64,000 bases of DNA from Alphaproteobacteria bacterium (GCA_030427385.1 JAUHWR010000001.1:2042042-2106041); one strand, 5' to 3'. Shown: positions 36,799-47,074, counted from the stretch's first letter. Translations and numbers: made by a program. The notes: generated by a model not told the origin, from the letters alone.

Positions 36799-37473
36799 TT
36801 AGAGGCTGTTCAGTAAGCTTGTAAAAAATGGGCGCGCGGAGGTGTTGATCTGATGGTCTTGCGTGGCGTTTTCGGGATGCGGCATCATGCCAAGAATGGT
36901 TTTATCTTTGTTGTAAATGCCCGCAATATTGGCCACAGACCCATTGGGGTTGGCGGCATCATCACAAATTCCATTATCATTACAATATTTAAAAGCGATG
37001 GAATCGTTATCTTCGAGCTGTTTTAAGATGGCATCATTTGCAAAATAGTTACCTTCACCATGCGCGATGGGTACGTGGATCATCTCATCCGGTTTCATAT
37101 AGCCGCCCTGGGCGACATATTTCAAATGCACGTTTTTACAGATAAACTTCAGGGAATTATTATGAAGTAAAGCGCCGGGCAATAATCCCGCTTCGATTAA
37201 TATTTGAAACCCGTTACAAACACCAAAAACGCGCACGCCTTTTTTTGATTGTGCGATCACATCTTTCATAATCGGTGAGTTTGCCGCCATTGCGCCGCAA
37301 CGAAGATAATCCCCATGAGAGAACCCGCCGGGCAGGACAATTAGATCAGTTTTGCCAAGATCGGTTTCTTTATGCCACACCATATTGACGTTGGTTGCGC
37401 CCGCCTGTTTCAGAGCCATTGCCATGTCATGCTCTCTGTTGGTGCCGGGGAAAGTAATCAGGGATATATTCAT
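36799..37473 (-). CDS. purQ: phosphoribosylformylglycinamidine synthase, glutaminase subunit
   Basis: 224 residues from the ATG at 37473; a TTG lies just before it. PurQ supplies ammonia from glutamine to PurL in purine synthesis. Catalytic Cys is in GVCNGFQIL, and the His/Glu pair in MMPHPENA. It is preceded after 12 bases by a DsbA-like gene rather than the usual purS, and no other pur gene is near except apt at 57.7 kb. Confidence 0.96.
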   Translation of the reverse strand: MNISLITFPGTNREHDMAMALKQAGATNVNMVWHKETDLGKTDLIVLPGGFSHGDYLRCGAMAANSPIMKDVIAQSKKGVRVFGVCNGFQILIEAGLLPGALLHNNSLKFICKNVHLKYVAQGGYMKPDEMIHVPIAHGEGNYFANDAILKQLEDNDSIAFKYCNDNGICDDAANPNGSVANIAGIYNKDKTILGMMPHPENATQDHQINTSARPFFTSLLNSL

Positions 37474-37488
37474 CAATTCAGTGTCTTA

Positions 37489-38142
37489 TTATTGGCGTTG
37501 TCTTGCTTTGTTAAATAGCTCAATCAGCTCATCAGCATTGGGCATTTGCCCTTCCGGTATATAAAAAGTATTGCCCAAATAAAGGGTTGGCGTGGAATAA
37601 ACACGTAAATCCATTGCCAGATCTTTATTTTGCTGCACTTTATCTTTTGCCGCCTGGCTATTCATATCAGCCACAAACTGGTCATGATTTAGCCCAAGCT
37701 CATCAGTCAGTATTTGGATTTCGGCATCATCATAATTACGCCCGCCGCCCGCAACAAAATAATCATGAAGCGCCAAAAATTTATCCTGTTTCCCCGCAGC
37801 AAATGCCATATGCGCCATTTGTTCGGAGCGATCCCCGAAGAAAGGGAGAAACTTAAATAGGAGTTCGATTTTGCCGTCTTTTGCGGCGGCTTCGCGAATG
37901 ATGGGGTCGATCTGGATACAGAACGGACATTGATAATCATAAAATAGCGTGACGGTGAGGTCAGTCGTCTGTGTCTCATCAATTTTAACAATATGGCCCG
38001 GCGCCGCCTTGGTCATTTGTGCCATGGTGCGCCATGTATAAAATTGAATATATGCCATGTAAATCAGCGCAATTATAATCGCCGCCAACACAAGGTTTAA
38101 CGGCGTTATAATTTTTGATAATTTTAGGCGTTTTAATGTCAC
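37489..38142 (-). CDS. membrane-anchored DsbA-family thiol oxidoreductase
   Basis: 217 residues. A membrane helix at about 12-36 (ITPLNLVLAAIIIALIYMAYI) anchors a thioredoxin-fold domain with the CPFC active site at 72-75 (YDYQCPFCIQ) and a cis-Pro segment YSTPTLYL. It likely forms or isomerises disulfides in the periplasm. It starts two bases after the preceding DsbA-like gene, so the two are one unit. Confidence 0.9.
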   Translation of the reverse strand: MTLKRLKLSKIITPLNLVLAAIIIALIYMAYIQFYTWRTMAQMTKAAPGHIVKIDETQTTDLTVTLFYDYQCPFCIQIDPIIREAAAKDGKIELLFKFLPFFGDRSEQMAHMAFAAGKQDKFLALHDYFVAGGGRNYDDAEIQILTDELGLNHDQFVADMNSQAAKDKVQQNKDLAMDLRVYSTPTLYLGNTFYIPEGQMPNADELIELFNKARQRQ

Positions 38143-38144
38143 GA

Positions 38145-38933
38145 TTAGCCAGCCGGAGTATCAGTAGGTTTTTCAGCTTCTGGCGTCGCCGCATCTTTAT
38201 TGGACATACGGATTTCGTCAATGACCGCTTTCAGACCATCATAGCCAAGGTAGCCGCGGTAGATTTCACCATTGATAATAAAGCCGGGAGTTCCGCGAAT
38301 GCCGATATCTCTGGCAACATTTATGTTCTTTTCAATGGTATCAACAACGGCGGGATCTTTTGCATTTTGAGCAAGAAGAGCAACGTCAATACCGGAGCTT
38401 TCCGCAAGTGTACGAAGGTTTGCTTCATCCTTTTGACCGGAAAAGCTCATGATAGCGCCGTGATAGTTAAAGAATTTTTCCTGATTCGCAGCGGCCGTTG
38501 ACCATTTTGCTGCTTCCAGAGAGCTTTCACCCAAAATAGGCATTTCAACCAATGTTACTTCTACGTTGGGGTCAGCTTGAAGCAAGATTTGTAGATCGGT
38601 GAAAGCTTTTTTGCAGTAACCGCAGTTATAATCGTAAAATTCCACAATTTTAATGTCGCCGTCCGGATTGCCAACACGGGGAAGGTCACCGGTTTTTAGG
38701 TAATCTTCATGAGTGTTCAGTTTTTCTGCCGCTTGTGCTTCTTCTTCTTCTCTTTGAGTGATCTCATGTTGTTGCAAGCTGTCGATAATCACTTGTGGAT
38801 TTTCTTTGATGTAAGATTCAATCATTTGAGTAACATCGGCTTTAGAGAGAGACTTTTCATCTTGAGCGAAAGAATAGACAGATAAAACGCTGCAAAAAAC
38901 AATAAGGGAAAGAATGGGTATAATACGGATCAC
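38145..38933 (-). CDS. exported DsbA-family thiol oxidoreductase
   Basis: 262 residues with a signal peptide (SLIVFCSVLSVYSFAQ). A helical N-terminal region (about 28-80, SKADVTQMIESYIKENPQVI) precedes the thioredoxin fold with CGYC at 104-107 and the cis-Pro loop RGTPGFII. This layout is that of Com1/DsbA-like proteins with an N-terminal oligomerisation region. It ends in a Pro/Thr/Ala-rich tail. It precedes the membrane-anchored DsbA-like gene, and an M48/TPR protease lies upstream, an envelope-quality grouping. Confidence 0.92.
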   Translation of the reverse strand: MIRIIPILSLIVFCSVLSVYSFAQDEKSLSKADVTQMIESYIKENPQVIIDSLQQHEITQREEEEAQAAEKLNTHEDYLKTGDLPRVGNPDGDIKIVEFYDYNCGYCKKAFTDLQILLQADPNVEVTLVEMPILGESSLEAAKWSTAAANQEKFFNYHGAIMSFSGQKDEANLRTLAESSGIDVALLAQNAKDPAVVDTIEKNINVARDIGIRGTPGFIINGEIYRGYLGYDGLKAVIDEIRMSNKDAATPEAEKPTDTPAG

Positions 38934-39006
38934 GGATAACTCCTGTTTAAATTGTTGCCGTTAATATATAGGGCGCGATTATTATTCGCAAACATCTTCT
39001 TATTAG

Positions 39007-40368
39007 TTACCTGTCTTTTTCATTTTCTTCAATGAAATTTATGATATCTGCGGCGCGAATGTTCTCGCTGCTGTTTTTTGCACTGTTATCTTGGACGTAT
39101 CGTGCAAATTTTTTGGCATCGGGAAAGCGTTGTTGCAAAACGGCTTCTTCGGCTAGATTTAGGCGTGCATTTGTTTCATTTCCAAGACGCCCATAAGCGG
39201 TTGCAAGAAGTCTGTGGATACGAGTGGATCGTTTCTCATCGCGCTTGGCGATGTTTAGTTCAGATATGGCGTGTTGATATTGCTCTGCGCTTGCTGAGCG
39301 GTTAGCGCTTTCGATCAAGGCATGCGCGTAGGCTGTGCGGATTAACGGCGCATTAGGGGCGAGTGACACGGCGCGTTCATAATATGGCAAGGCCTGTTCC
39401 ACGCGGGAAAAATCAACCAGCATTTGGCCCTTTAATTCCTGAAAGTAAGGGTTATTTTTTTCAGCCGCGATAAGTTGATCGGTCAAACTTAGGGCCTGAT
39501 CAATATTATTAGTGCGGTAGGCGGCAATGGCGCGGGCATATTTTCCCGACATAGACGTATCGGAAGCATAATTCCATTGCACTTGTTCGGGGGAAATAAA
39601 GCCTTTTAGCTTTGCTTTCATACGGTTGAACTCTTCCACCCAGCCGGGTGGGAAATCTTTATCTTTATTAACCGAGTTATTGACGTTGGTCCGTAACGCG
39701 CCGATGCGGTTGCTGGTGAGCGGGTGGGTGCGGACATATTCGGATTGTTGGCTGGCGGGAAGTAATTCATTACCTTCCAGTTTTTGTAAGAAGGTCACAA
39801 GACCCGATGGATTATAACCCGCCGCGCTCATGAAGCGTAAACCCGCTTGGTCGGCGCTGGATTCATTTAAACGAGAATTGGAAAGAAAGCGGCTACTCGC
39901 CATTGTTTGCGAGCCGCCGATGATCGCGCCGGCCGCGCCGCCATCACCCGTTAATACGGCGGCGCCAATGCCCAAAATAGTGCCGATGATGGTTTCATAA
40001 GATGCCTGTTCCACGGAAGTTCGCATGCGGATTAAATGACCGCCGCTGATATGTCCGGTTTCATGGGCAATTACGCCGATGATTTCGCCGGGATTTTCCG
40101 CGGCTTCCAATAGACCGGTATAAATAAAAATATTTGCCCCGCCCGCCACGAATGCGTTCAAATTGTTGTCTTGAATAAGGATAATATTGACATTATCCGG
40201 CACCAGCCCCGCGGCGCGGAAAATCGGCGTGGTCCAGATTTTCAAAGTTTGTTCAATTTCGGTATCACGGATGATGGATTGTGCCTGAACCGGTGATATG
40301 AACAGAAAGGAACATGCGCCAAGGCATAAGACGTAATAGGAGAAAAGCCTGAAAAAAAATTTGTGCAT
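39007..40368 (-). CDS. M48-family metalloprotease with TPR repeats (BepA-like)
   Basis: 453 residues with a signal peptide (CLGACSFLFISPVQA). Zinc motif HETGH at 102-106 (VIAHETGHISGGH), then NESSADQAG for the third ligand. The C-terminal half (about 285-440) has tetratricopeptide-like repeats (YERAVSLAPNAPLIRTAYAHAL, ELNIAKRDE). BepA-type proteases degrade or chaperone outer-membrane proteins at the Bam complex. It lies upstream of two DsbA-like genes. Confidence 0.92.
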   Translation of the reverse strand: MHKFFFRLFSYYVLCLGACSFLFISPVQAQSIIRDTEIEQTLKIWTTPIFRAAGLVPDNVNIILIQDNNLNAFVAGGANIFIYTGLLEAAENPGEIIGVIAHETGHISGGHLIRMRTSVEQASYETIIGTILGIGAAVLTGDGGAAGAIIGGSQTMASSRFLSNSRLNESSADQAGLRFMSAAGYNPSGLVTFLQKLEGNELLPASQQSEYVRTHPLTSNRIGALRTNVNNSVNKDKDFPPGWVEEFNRMKAKLKGFISPEQVQWNYASDTSMSGKYARAIAAYRTNNIDQALSLTDQLIAAEKNNPYFQELKGQMLVDFSRVEQALPYYERAVSLAPNAPLIRTAYAHALIESANRSASAEQYQHAISELNIAKRDEKRSTRIHRLLATAYGRLGNETNARLNLAEEAVLQQRFPDAKKFARYVQDNSAKNSSENIRAADIINFIEENEKDR

Positions 40369-40523
40369 TATAAAAATATATATAGAAACAGAAAAAAAGC
40401 GATTTATTTCGTATCTTTGGTTTTTAATAAGAAAATCTTTGTTTTAATAAGAATGTACTTGCGTTTTTAGCTTATCTATTATAAATAATATGCATAGATA
40501 ATCAAAAAAACAAGGATGTATAT

Positions 40524-42122
40524 ATGACAGCTCCTCCCTTTGGAGATGGTGCCATTGCTGTAGATGAGCAAATTGGCGGGTATGAAGAAGATGCCGGATT
40601 AAGGTTACGTAAAGAATCGCCCGAAGAATTTTTGCATCACAGTGTCAGGCTGAAACGCCATGCGTTTAGTGTCGCAGATGCCGCTTTTGATGTGGAATTT
40701 GTGCTGGATACTGCCGCTGTCTTGCAGGGGGGATATAATATTATCAATACCTTTGGCCCGGCGACGGTGGAAACCATTAAATTTATGAGAGGCTTTTCAG
40801 GCTCATTTAATAATGATGTTTCCATGAAAGATGCATTAACGCCCGTTCTTGATGTGTTGCCGAGCGTACCGGCAACGGGTCTTGCCGTTTTATCGGGGGC
40901 GCTGGTTGTATTGGCGAAAAAGACTTATGATGCGACACAAGTCGAGCGTGATTTTGCCTATGAAGAATATGTCACTGCGCGTGCCATCGAAGAAGTGGCA
41001 ACCGGAGATAACGGGATTGATGCGGAAGAATTATTATCCAGCTTTATTATGAAGTTTGACGTACGTCCGGATATATCAAAGAAAAACTGGCATCGGAAAA
41101 TTGATTATTATCGCCCAAGTTTAAGAATTCTTCCCATTAAACCCGAATTTAATCAGAGGGTTGAGGAGAGAAAAGCAGAGATTAGGGCACGAGATATTCA
41201 AGAAGGTGTTGTCGTCAGTTTTGCAGGAAAGCCGCTGGAGAAAGTGCAAAAAATTGCAAAAAATTTAAAGGTTGGCGCAAGGCAGGCCGCGAGCAGCATT
41301 GATCCGCATCTTTTAACGGCATCATCTCATTTTATCAAGGGTGAGGCGCGCCGCGCTTTATTATCATCCCCGCGCGGCGGCATGGGATCATATATTCGTC
41401 AGTTCAAACAAGGTCTGGCGCATGATTTTAAAAGTGCGGTTGATGATATTAAGGAAAGCGGTTTGTTAAATACGGTGATGGTTATGCGAGAAGGGTTTAA
41501 AATTAATCGTCGCTTAGGAAAAGACAGTAAAAAATTCGAAGAAGTTGCCAGAGGCGAGAATTGGGAAGATCAAGCAATGAGACGGCGGTCTTTTTATGCG
41601 GCGGTTGCGGAGACATCGCATTACGATAAGCCGGATCATGGAAAGGAGCGGGCGCATCAAATTATGTCACCTGCTTTGAGTGAGAGCTATACGCCGTCCT
41701 ATTTTGATAAACGTCAGGTGGAAAAGCAAAGAATTACGGATATTAGTAGTAATATCAAACAGCAATTCAAAACCGCCAAAGGGTTTGTGTATGCCAATTC
41801 CTTTATGGCGATTAACGGTATATTCGGGACATTGGCTTTTTATCATATGAACGCCGAAAATGCGATTAGCATGAGCGCGGCGGCGGCGTGTTTGAACGGT
41901 GTGGCATCCTATGCGAATACATTCATGAATATTCCCCCGATGTTAAGTATTGGCAGCGGTTTGGAGCGTCAGCATACGCGTTATATTGTGACAGCGGAAC
42001 GCGCTTTATCATCGCAATCAAGTGTGCGTGATGAATTACGTAGTACGAGATCAGTGATTACAGCCATAAACGGCAATGGAACGGGGGCGCCGCTTCACGC
42101 CGCCCCCTCCAATGATCCTTAA
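40524..42122 (+). CDS. large protein of unknown function with hydrophobic helices
   Basis: 532 residues. AAGGA seven bases before the ATG supports the start. No signal peptide is clear. A hydrophobic helix near 112-125 (ATGLAVLSGALVVLAKK) and a pair near 418-455 (FVYANSFMAINGIFGTLAFY, SMSAAAACLNGVASYA) could be membrane spans; the rest is helical and charged. I do not recognise a family. It is monocistronic, overlaps the acnA stop by four bases, and may be specific to this lineage. Confidence 0.7.
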   Translation: MTAPPFGDGAIAVDEQIGGYEEDAGLRLRKESPEEFLHHSVRLKRHAFSVADAAFDVEFVLDTAAVLQGGYNIINTFGPATVETIKFMRGFSGSFNNDVSMKDALTPVLDVLPSVPATGLAVLSGALVVLAKKTYDATQVERDFAYEEYVTARAIEEVATGDNGIDAEELLSSFIMKFDVRPDISKKNWHRKIDYYRPSLRILPIKPEFNQRVEERKAEIRARDIQEGVVVSFAGKPLEKVQKIAKNLKVGARQAASSIDPHLLTASSHFIKGEARRALLSSPRGGMGSYIRQFKQGLAHDFKSAVDDIKESGLLNTVMVMREGFKINRRLGKDSKKFEEVARGENWEDQAMRRRSFYAAVAETSHYDKPDHGKERAHQIMSPALSESYTPSYFDKRQVEKQRITDISSNIKQQFKTAKGFVYANSFMAINGIFGTLAFYHMNAENAISMSAAAACLNGVASYANTFMNIPPMLSIGSGLERQHTRYIVTAERALSSQSSVRDELRSTRSVITAINGNGTGAPLHAAPSNDP

Positions 42123-44881
42123 GCCGCCAAACGTCTGAGGACAAAATGCAGGATGCCGCCATTTCGGTAGTAATCCAGTTCGTCCAGAGTATCAATGCGG
42201 GTCAGCAGGTCAACGCTTTCGGTTTTGCCATCTTTGCGCGTGATGGTCATTTTTAATGTGCCGCGCGGGGACAGATTGTCCAAACCTTCGATGGTGTACG
42301 TCTCACTGCCGTCCAGTTTCAAAATCGTACGGTTTTTGCCGTCTTTGAATTGCAAAGGCAAGACGCCCATCCCGATCAGGTTTGATCTGTGAATCCGCTC
42401 AAAGCTCTCTGCGATGACGGCTTCGACGCCAAGAAGGCGCGTGCCTTTTGCCGCCCAGTCGCGGGAGGAGCCAGTGCCGTATTCTTTCCCCGCAATTACA
42501 ACCAGCTTTGTGCCGTTTTCGATATATTTCATGGCGGCGTCGTAAATGCTCATCTGTTCGCCGGTCGGGATATATTTGGTATAGCCGCCTTCGATATTAT
42601 CCAGCATTTCGTTTTTAATACGGATATTGGCAAAGGTGCCGCGCATCATGACTTCATGATTGCCGCGGCGTGACCCGTAGGAATTAAAATCACGCGCCGC
42701 GATATCATGGCTTTGTAGGTAAGCGCCTGCCGGGCTGTTGGCTTTGATCGCGCCCGCCGGGGAGATGTGGTCGGTGGTGACGGAATCGCCCAAAAGCGCA
42801 AGGCAATTTGCGTTTTTAATCGTAGAGGCCTGCGGTAAATCCATGGTCATGCCGTCAAAGAAAGACGGGTATTTGACGTAGGTTGAAGATGGTTTCCAGC
42901 TGTAGGTTTTGCTGGAGGCATCACCCGCAATAGCTTGCCATTCTTTTGTACCTTTGAATACATCGCTGTAGCGGTCACGGAACATGGCGGGGGTCAGGCA
43001 GGAAGCGACGGTATCGGCGATTTCCTGATTGGAAGGCCAGATATCTTTCATATAAATATCATTGCCGTTTTCATCTTGTCCGAGTGGATCTTTATAAAGG
43101 TCCACTTTCAGGGAGCCAGCCAATGCATAAGCCACAACAAGCGGCGGCGAGGCGAGGTAGTTAGCTTTGACGTGCGGGGAAATACGCCCCTCAAAATTTC
43201 TGTTGCCGGATAGAACGCCGCAAACGGTTAGATCATCGGCTTCAATCGCTAGTCTGATCGGGTCAGGCAATGGGCCGGAATTACCGATACAGGTGGTACA
43301 GCCATAGCCAACCAGATCAAATCCCAGCGCGTCCAAATCATCCTGTAGACCGGCTTTGTTAAGATATTCGGTCACAACCTGTGATCCGGGGGCAAGGGAT
43401 GTTTTCACCCAAGGTTTTGTTTTTAACCCTTTTTTCAAGGCGTTTCGCGCCAATAGCCCTGCCGCAACCATGACGGATGGATTGGAAGTATTCGTGCAAG
43501 ACGTAATCGCGGCTATGACGACATCGCCATGACTGAGAGTGTAGTCGGAATCTTTAACAGGGGCTTTCTTGGCATCAGCGACTTGTTTTAATTCCTCAAG
43601 TTTTTGCGGCGGCATTTGCCCCGCTTCATCGAGCAATTTACCTTCTTTACCGATAGGATTTAATTCCAGATGCTTACCGATAAAGGCATGGAATTCATCG
43701 GCTGCTTTGGAGAGAGCGATTTTATCTTGTGGGCGTTTTGGCCCGGCAAGGCAAGGTTCAACCGTACCCATATCCAATGCCATGGTATCCGTAAAGACCG
43801 GATCGGGGGTTTTGGCATCGCGCCACATACCTTGTTTTTTGGCATATTCTTCGACCAGTGCGACGCGCGCATCATCGCGGCCTGTGAATTTTAAATAGCG
43901 AATAGTTTCGGCATCAATCGGGAAGAAACCACAAGTTGCGCCATATTCCGGTGCCATGTTTGAAATGGTGGCACGATCCGCCAGAGACATATTATCAAGG
44001 CCGGGGCCATAGAATTCAACGAATTTACCAACCACGCCCTTGGCGCGGAGCATTTGGGTCACGGTTAAAACCAGATCGGTTGCGGTCGCGCCTTCTTTTA
44101 ATTTACCTGTTAGCTTAAAGCCAACCACTTCGGGGATGAGCATGGATACAGGTTGACCGAGCATGGCGGCCTCCGCCTCGATGCCGCCAACGCCCCAACC
44201 CAGAACGGCAAGGCCGTTAATCATGGTGGTGTGGGAATCGGTGCCGACCAATGTATCGGGATAGGCAATGTTTTTGCCGTTCTGATCTTCTTCGCTCCAG
44301 ATGGTTTGACCCAGATATTCCAAATTCACCTGGTGGCATATGCCGGTTCCGGGCGGAACCACGCGGAAATTTTTGAAGGCATCTTGTCCCCAGCGCAGGA
44401 ATTCATAACGTTCTTTATTGCGCTCAAATTCACGCTCCACGTTATGTTCAAATGATGTCGGTGTGCCGAATTCATCGACCATCACCGAATGGTCAATGAC
44501 AAGATCAACCGCGGATAACGGGTTAATTTTCTCAGCGTCGCCGCCTAGATTTAAAATTGCCTCACGCATTGCCGCCAAATCCACCACGGCGGGTACGCCT
44601 GTAAAATCCTGTAGGAGTACGCGCGCCGGACGATAAGCGATTTCACGATCCGAGCGTTTTTCTTTCTGCCAATCAACCACGGATTGTGCATCTTCAACGG
44701 TTACGGAGCGGTCATCTTCAAATCGTAATAAATTCTCAAGAAGAATTTTTAATGTGAAGGGCAGGCGGTCAATATTGCCAAGTTGGGCTGCCGCATCGGG
44801 AAGAGAGAAGTAATCGTATGTTTTACCGCCGACTTCGAGTGTTTTCCTAACGTGAAGTTTGTCGTGTCCGGTTTGTGTCAT
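42119..44881 (-). CDS. acnA: aconitate hydratase A
   Basis: 920 residues, a citrate-cycle [4Fe-4S] enzyme interconverting citrate and isocitrate. Cluster ligands are in ITSCTNTSNP and GYGCTTCIGNSGPL. The N-terminal GVPAVVDLAAMREA, TDSHTTMINGLAVLGWGVGGIEAEA and the C-terminal swivel domain (GSSRDWAAKGTRLLGV) match AcnA/IRP1-type aconitases. Slightly longer than the usual 890-900. It is monocistronic. Confidence 0.97.
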   Translation of the reverse strand: MTQTGHDKLHVRKTLEVGGKTYDYFSLPDAAAQLGNIDRLPFTLKILLENLLRFEDDRSVTVEDAQSVVDWQKEKRSDREIAYRPARVLLQDFTGVPAVVDLAAMREAILNLGGDAEKINPLSAVDLVIDHSVMVDEFGTPTSFEHNVEREFERNKERYEFLRWGQDAFKNFRVVPPGTGICHQVNLEYLGQTIWSEEDQNGKNIAYPDTLVGTDSHTTMINGLAVLGWGVGGIEAEAAMLGQPVSMLIPEVVGFKLTGKLKEGATATDLVLTVTQMLRAKGVVGKFVEFYGPGLDNMSLADRATISNMAPEYGATCGFFPIDAETIRYLKFTGRDDARVALVEEYAKKQGMWRDAKTPDPVFTDTMALDMGTVEPCLAGPKRPQDKIALSKAADEFHAFIGKHLELNPIGKEGKLLDEAGQMPPQKLEELKQVADAKKAPVKDSDYTLSHGDVVIAAITSCTNTSNPSVMVAAGLLARNALKKGLKTKPWVKTSLAPGSQVVTEYLNKAGLQDDLDALGFDLVGYGCTTCIGNSGPLPDPIRLAIEADDLTVCGVLSGNRNFEGRISPHVKANYLASPPLVVAYALAGSLKVDLYKDPLGQDENGNDIYMKDIWPSNQEIADTVASCLTPAMFRDRYSDVFKGTKEWQAIAGDASSKTYSWKPSSTYVKYPSFFDGMTMDLPQASTIKNANCLALLGDSVTTDHISPAGAIKANSPAGAYLQSHDIAARDFNSYGSRRGNHEVMMRGTFANIRIKNEMLDNIEGGYTKYIPTGEQMSIYDAAMKYIENGTKLVVIAGKEYGTGSSRDWAAKGTRLLGVEAVIAESFERIHRSNLIGMGVLPLQFKDGKNRTILKLDGSETYTIEGLDNLSPRGTLKMTITRKDGKTESVDLLTRIDTLDELDYYRNGGILHFVLRRLAA

Positions 44882-45120
44882 TTGAAAGTGTCCTTTGTAT
44901 AAAGAGATGGGGCAGAATTTTGAATGATCAATCTATCAAATAAAGTTTAAAGCAAAGTAAAGGTTGTGGGAAGGGGGGAGTTTTTATGTATGTTTTATAT
45001 TCGGAATTGTAAATTAGGTAAAAAATTACAATTAATTCAATTGGATATAAAATGTCAAAATTCCGCCACAATGTTTTGAGATACTAAATTTAGATTAAAG
45101 TTTTGTTCTCCTCTTCATGA

Positions 45121-45149
45121 ACCGCCGCTCTTTTGAGCGGTGGTTTTTT
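45121..45149 (+). terminator. intrinsic terminator with no obvious upstream gene
   Basis: ACCGCCGCTC (45121-45130), loop TTTT and GAGCGGTGGT (45135-45144) form a 10-bp stem with a six-T run on the plus strand. The neighbouring genes are both on the minus strand. The rest of the 279-base gap 44882-45160 shows no ORF or clear promoter. Confidence 0.75.
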
Positions 45150-45160
45150 AATGGGAGAAA

Positions 45161-45832
45161 TTAATTTTCACAGGCAAGGCGAATGCGCTCATATTCTTCC
45201 AGAGAATCAACTTTTTGTTGGGCGCGGAAGCGTTCTTCTTCCATCAGGCTTTGTTGGGTTTTGACGACGCTGGCGACGTATTCTTGCATATCACGTTGAA
45301 TCATGTCCAAACGCTCCAGCGGGTAAGGGCCGCGCCCCGGCGCGTTATTGATGGATAGGCGTAAGGCTTCGCCGATTTTGCGTGAATATTTGTTGAGAGT
45401 CTCTTTATCCACCTTCACATGTTTTTTTTCATGCTCCAAAACCTCGCGATAATGGCAGCTTCTTTTGGGGTAATCCTTAGCTATATAGATTGTGTGATCA
45501 AGCTGTAGCGTAACGTCAATACGATCGTAATACACACAACCAACCCCCAAAGCGGCATAGCTTTGTACCTGAAACTGGATACCGGTTTGCATTTCAATTT
45601 GGCTAGCGGTAATGCCGCCGGTTTGCAAAATGGCATGTTTCGGATAGGGCGAGATTGTGCTGGACCCACGCTCACTTAATTGCTTAATCGTTGAGCGATG
45701 ATTATATTTAGTAGGCAGCGCCTGTGGCTTGACATAGATTTCCGGCGATTGCGGCAAGTTACATTTGACCGGATCGGCAGCTAAAGTTAATAAACCCGCA
45801 GTCAGCGGAATGGCAAGCGCTTCTAAAAACAT
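45161..45832 (-). CDS. exported protein with HExxH motif (putative metalloprotease, DUF922-like)
   Basis: 223 residues with a signal peptide-like start (FLEALAIPLTAGLLTLAADP). The motif VLEHEKKHVKVDKETL holds HEKKH, the HExxH zinc-site pattern, in a context similar to DUF922 proteins. A helical tail (QKVDSLEEYERIRLACEN) follows. The substrate is unknown. Several Cys may form disulfides in the periplasm. Confidence in the protease role is moderate, as the third ligand is not certain. Confidence 0.65.
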   Translation of the reverse strand: MFLEALAIPLTAGLLTLAADPVKCNLPQSPEIYVKPQALPTKYNHRSTIKQLSERGSSTISPYPKHAILQTGGITASQIEMQTGIQFQVQSYAALGVGCVYYDRIDVTLQLDHTIYIAKDYPKRSCHYREVLEHEKKHVKVDKETLNKYSRKIGEALRLSINNAPGRGPYPLERLDMIQRDMQEYVASVVKTQQSLMEEERFRAQQKVDSLEEYERIRLACEN

Positions 45833-45910
45833 CGTTACTTTCTATTTTCTTTTTATCATTGTATAAAGAAAAAAGAAAAGAAACGTAAATTTCACGAAAG
45901 TTTATTAAAA

Positions 45911-46204
45911 ATGCATTTCATCGGTTCCGTGCTGATTATGGCGCTTCAGATATATACATTCATTATTATATTGGAAGTATTGATTAGTTGGCTGATTATT
46001 TTTGATGTGATTAACATTCGTAATGACAAGGCGAAAAACCTGATTAATCTTTTAAAGCGTTGTACCAACCCGGTTTATTCACGTATTCGTCAATATGTGC
46101 CCCCGATTGGCGGGATTGATATTACCCCCTTGATTGTTTTATTCAGCATTTATTTCTTGCAATGGATGATTGCCCAGCTATTTTACGGTTACGCATATTA
46201 TTAA
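45911..46204 (+). CDS. YggT family membrane protein
   Basis: 97 residues with two hydrophobic helices (FIIILEVLISWLIIF, LIVLFSIYFLQWMI) around the family pattern NP-x-Y-S-x-I-R-x-x-x-P-P-I-G-G-I-D (NPVYSRIRQYVPPIGGIDITP). The role is unsettled; homologues are linked to cell division and osmotic stress. It precedes folD by 22 bases and is probably co-transcribed. Confidence 0.92.
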   Translation: MHFIGSVLIMALQIYTFIIILEVLISWLIIFDVINIRNDKAKNLINLLKRCTNPVYSRIRQYVPPIGGIDITPLIVLFSIYFLQWMIAQLFYGYAYY

Positions 46205-46226
46205 CCGGTAAATAAAGGGATTAAGC

Positions 46227-47057
46227 ATGTCAGGAGCGCTGATTGATGGTAAAGCCATCGCCGCAGATTTAAGAAAAGAATTAACCGAAACGGTGTCAAA
46301 GCTTTCAAAGAAACCCGGCCTTGCCGTGATTTTGGTGGGCAATGATCCGGCGTCCGAAGTATATGTGGGCAGTAAGATCAAGGCCTGTGAGAAGGTCGGG
46401 ATCCTCAGCTTTGAGCGGCGCTTACCTGCTGATATAAGCGAGGCAGATTTATTAAAAGAGATTGAGTTGTTAAACACTGACGATGCGGTTCATGGAATTT
46501 TGCTACAATTACCTTTGCCGGATCATTTAGACGCCAATACCTGCATTCAACATATTAACCCCGATAAAGACGTCGATGGGCTTCATCCGTTAAATACCGG
46601 GCGATTGGTGGCCGAGCTGGACGGATTTGTGCCGTGCACGCCGCAAGGGAGCCTAATGTTAATTAAATCGGTTCAGGAAGATTTGACGGGTTTGCATGCC
46701 GTGATTATTGGGCGGTCTTTATTGTTCGGTAAGCCGATGGGGCAGTTGCTGTTATCGGAAAATTGTACAGTTACGCAGGCTCATTCAAAAACGCGCGATT
46801 TACCCAAACTCTGTGCGCGCGCGGATATTTTGGTGGTTGCCGTGGGACGCAGTGAAATGGTAAAAGCCGATTGGGTTAAGGACGGCGCCATCGTGATTGA
46901 TGTCGGTATTAACCGGCAAGAGGATGGTAAGTTAAAGGGCGATGTCGCACTTGATGAGGTCAAAGAAAAAGCCCGCGCCATTACCCCCGTCCCCGGAGGC
47001 GTTGGCCCGATGACCATTGCTTGTTTGTTAAAAAACACAATTAAGGCGGCGTTATAA
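46227..47057 (+). CDS. folD: bifunctional methylene-tetrahydrofolate dehydrogenase / cyclohydrolase
   Basis: 276 residues, makes 10-formyl-THF for purines and formyl-Met-tRNA. Motifs: [14 protein letters not shown] with the catalytic Lys/Tyr, [28 protein letters not shown] of the Rossmann fold and the end [18 protein letters not shown]. Length is standard. It ends 17 bases before the convergent adaptor gene. Confidence 0.97.
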   Translation: MSGALIDGKAIAADLRKELTETVSKLSKKPGLAVILVGNDPASEVYVGSKIKACEKVGILSFERRLPADISEADLLKEIELLNTDDAVHGILLQLPLPDHLDANTCIQHINPDKDVDGLHPLNTGRLVAELDGFVPCTPQGSLMLIKSVQEDLTGLHAVIIGRSLLFGKPMGQLLLSENCTVTQAHSKTRDLPKLCARADILVVAVGRSEMVKADWVKDGAIVIDVGINRQEDGKLKGDVALDEVKEKARAITPVPGGVGPMTIACLLKNTIKAAL

Positions 47058-47074
47058 TAACACGGTTATAAAAG

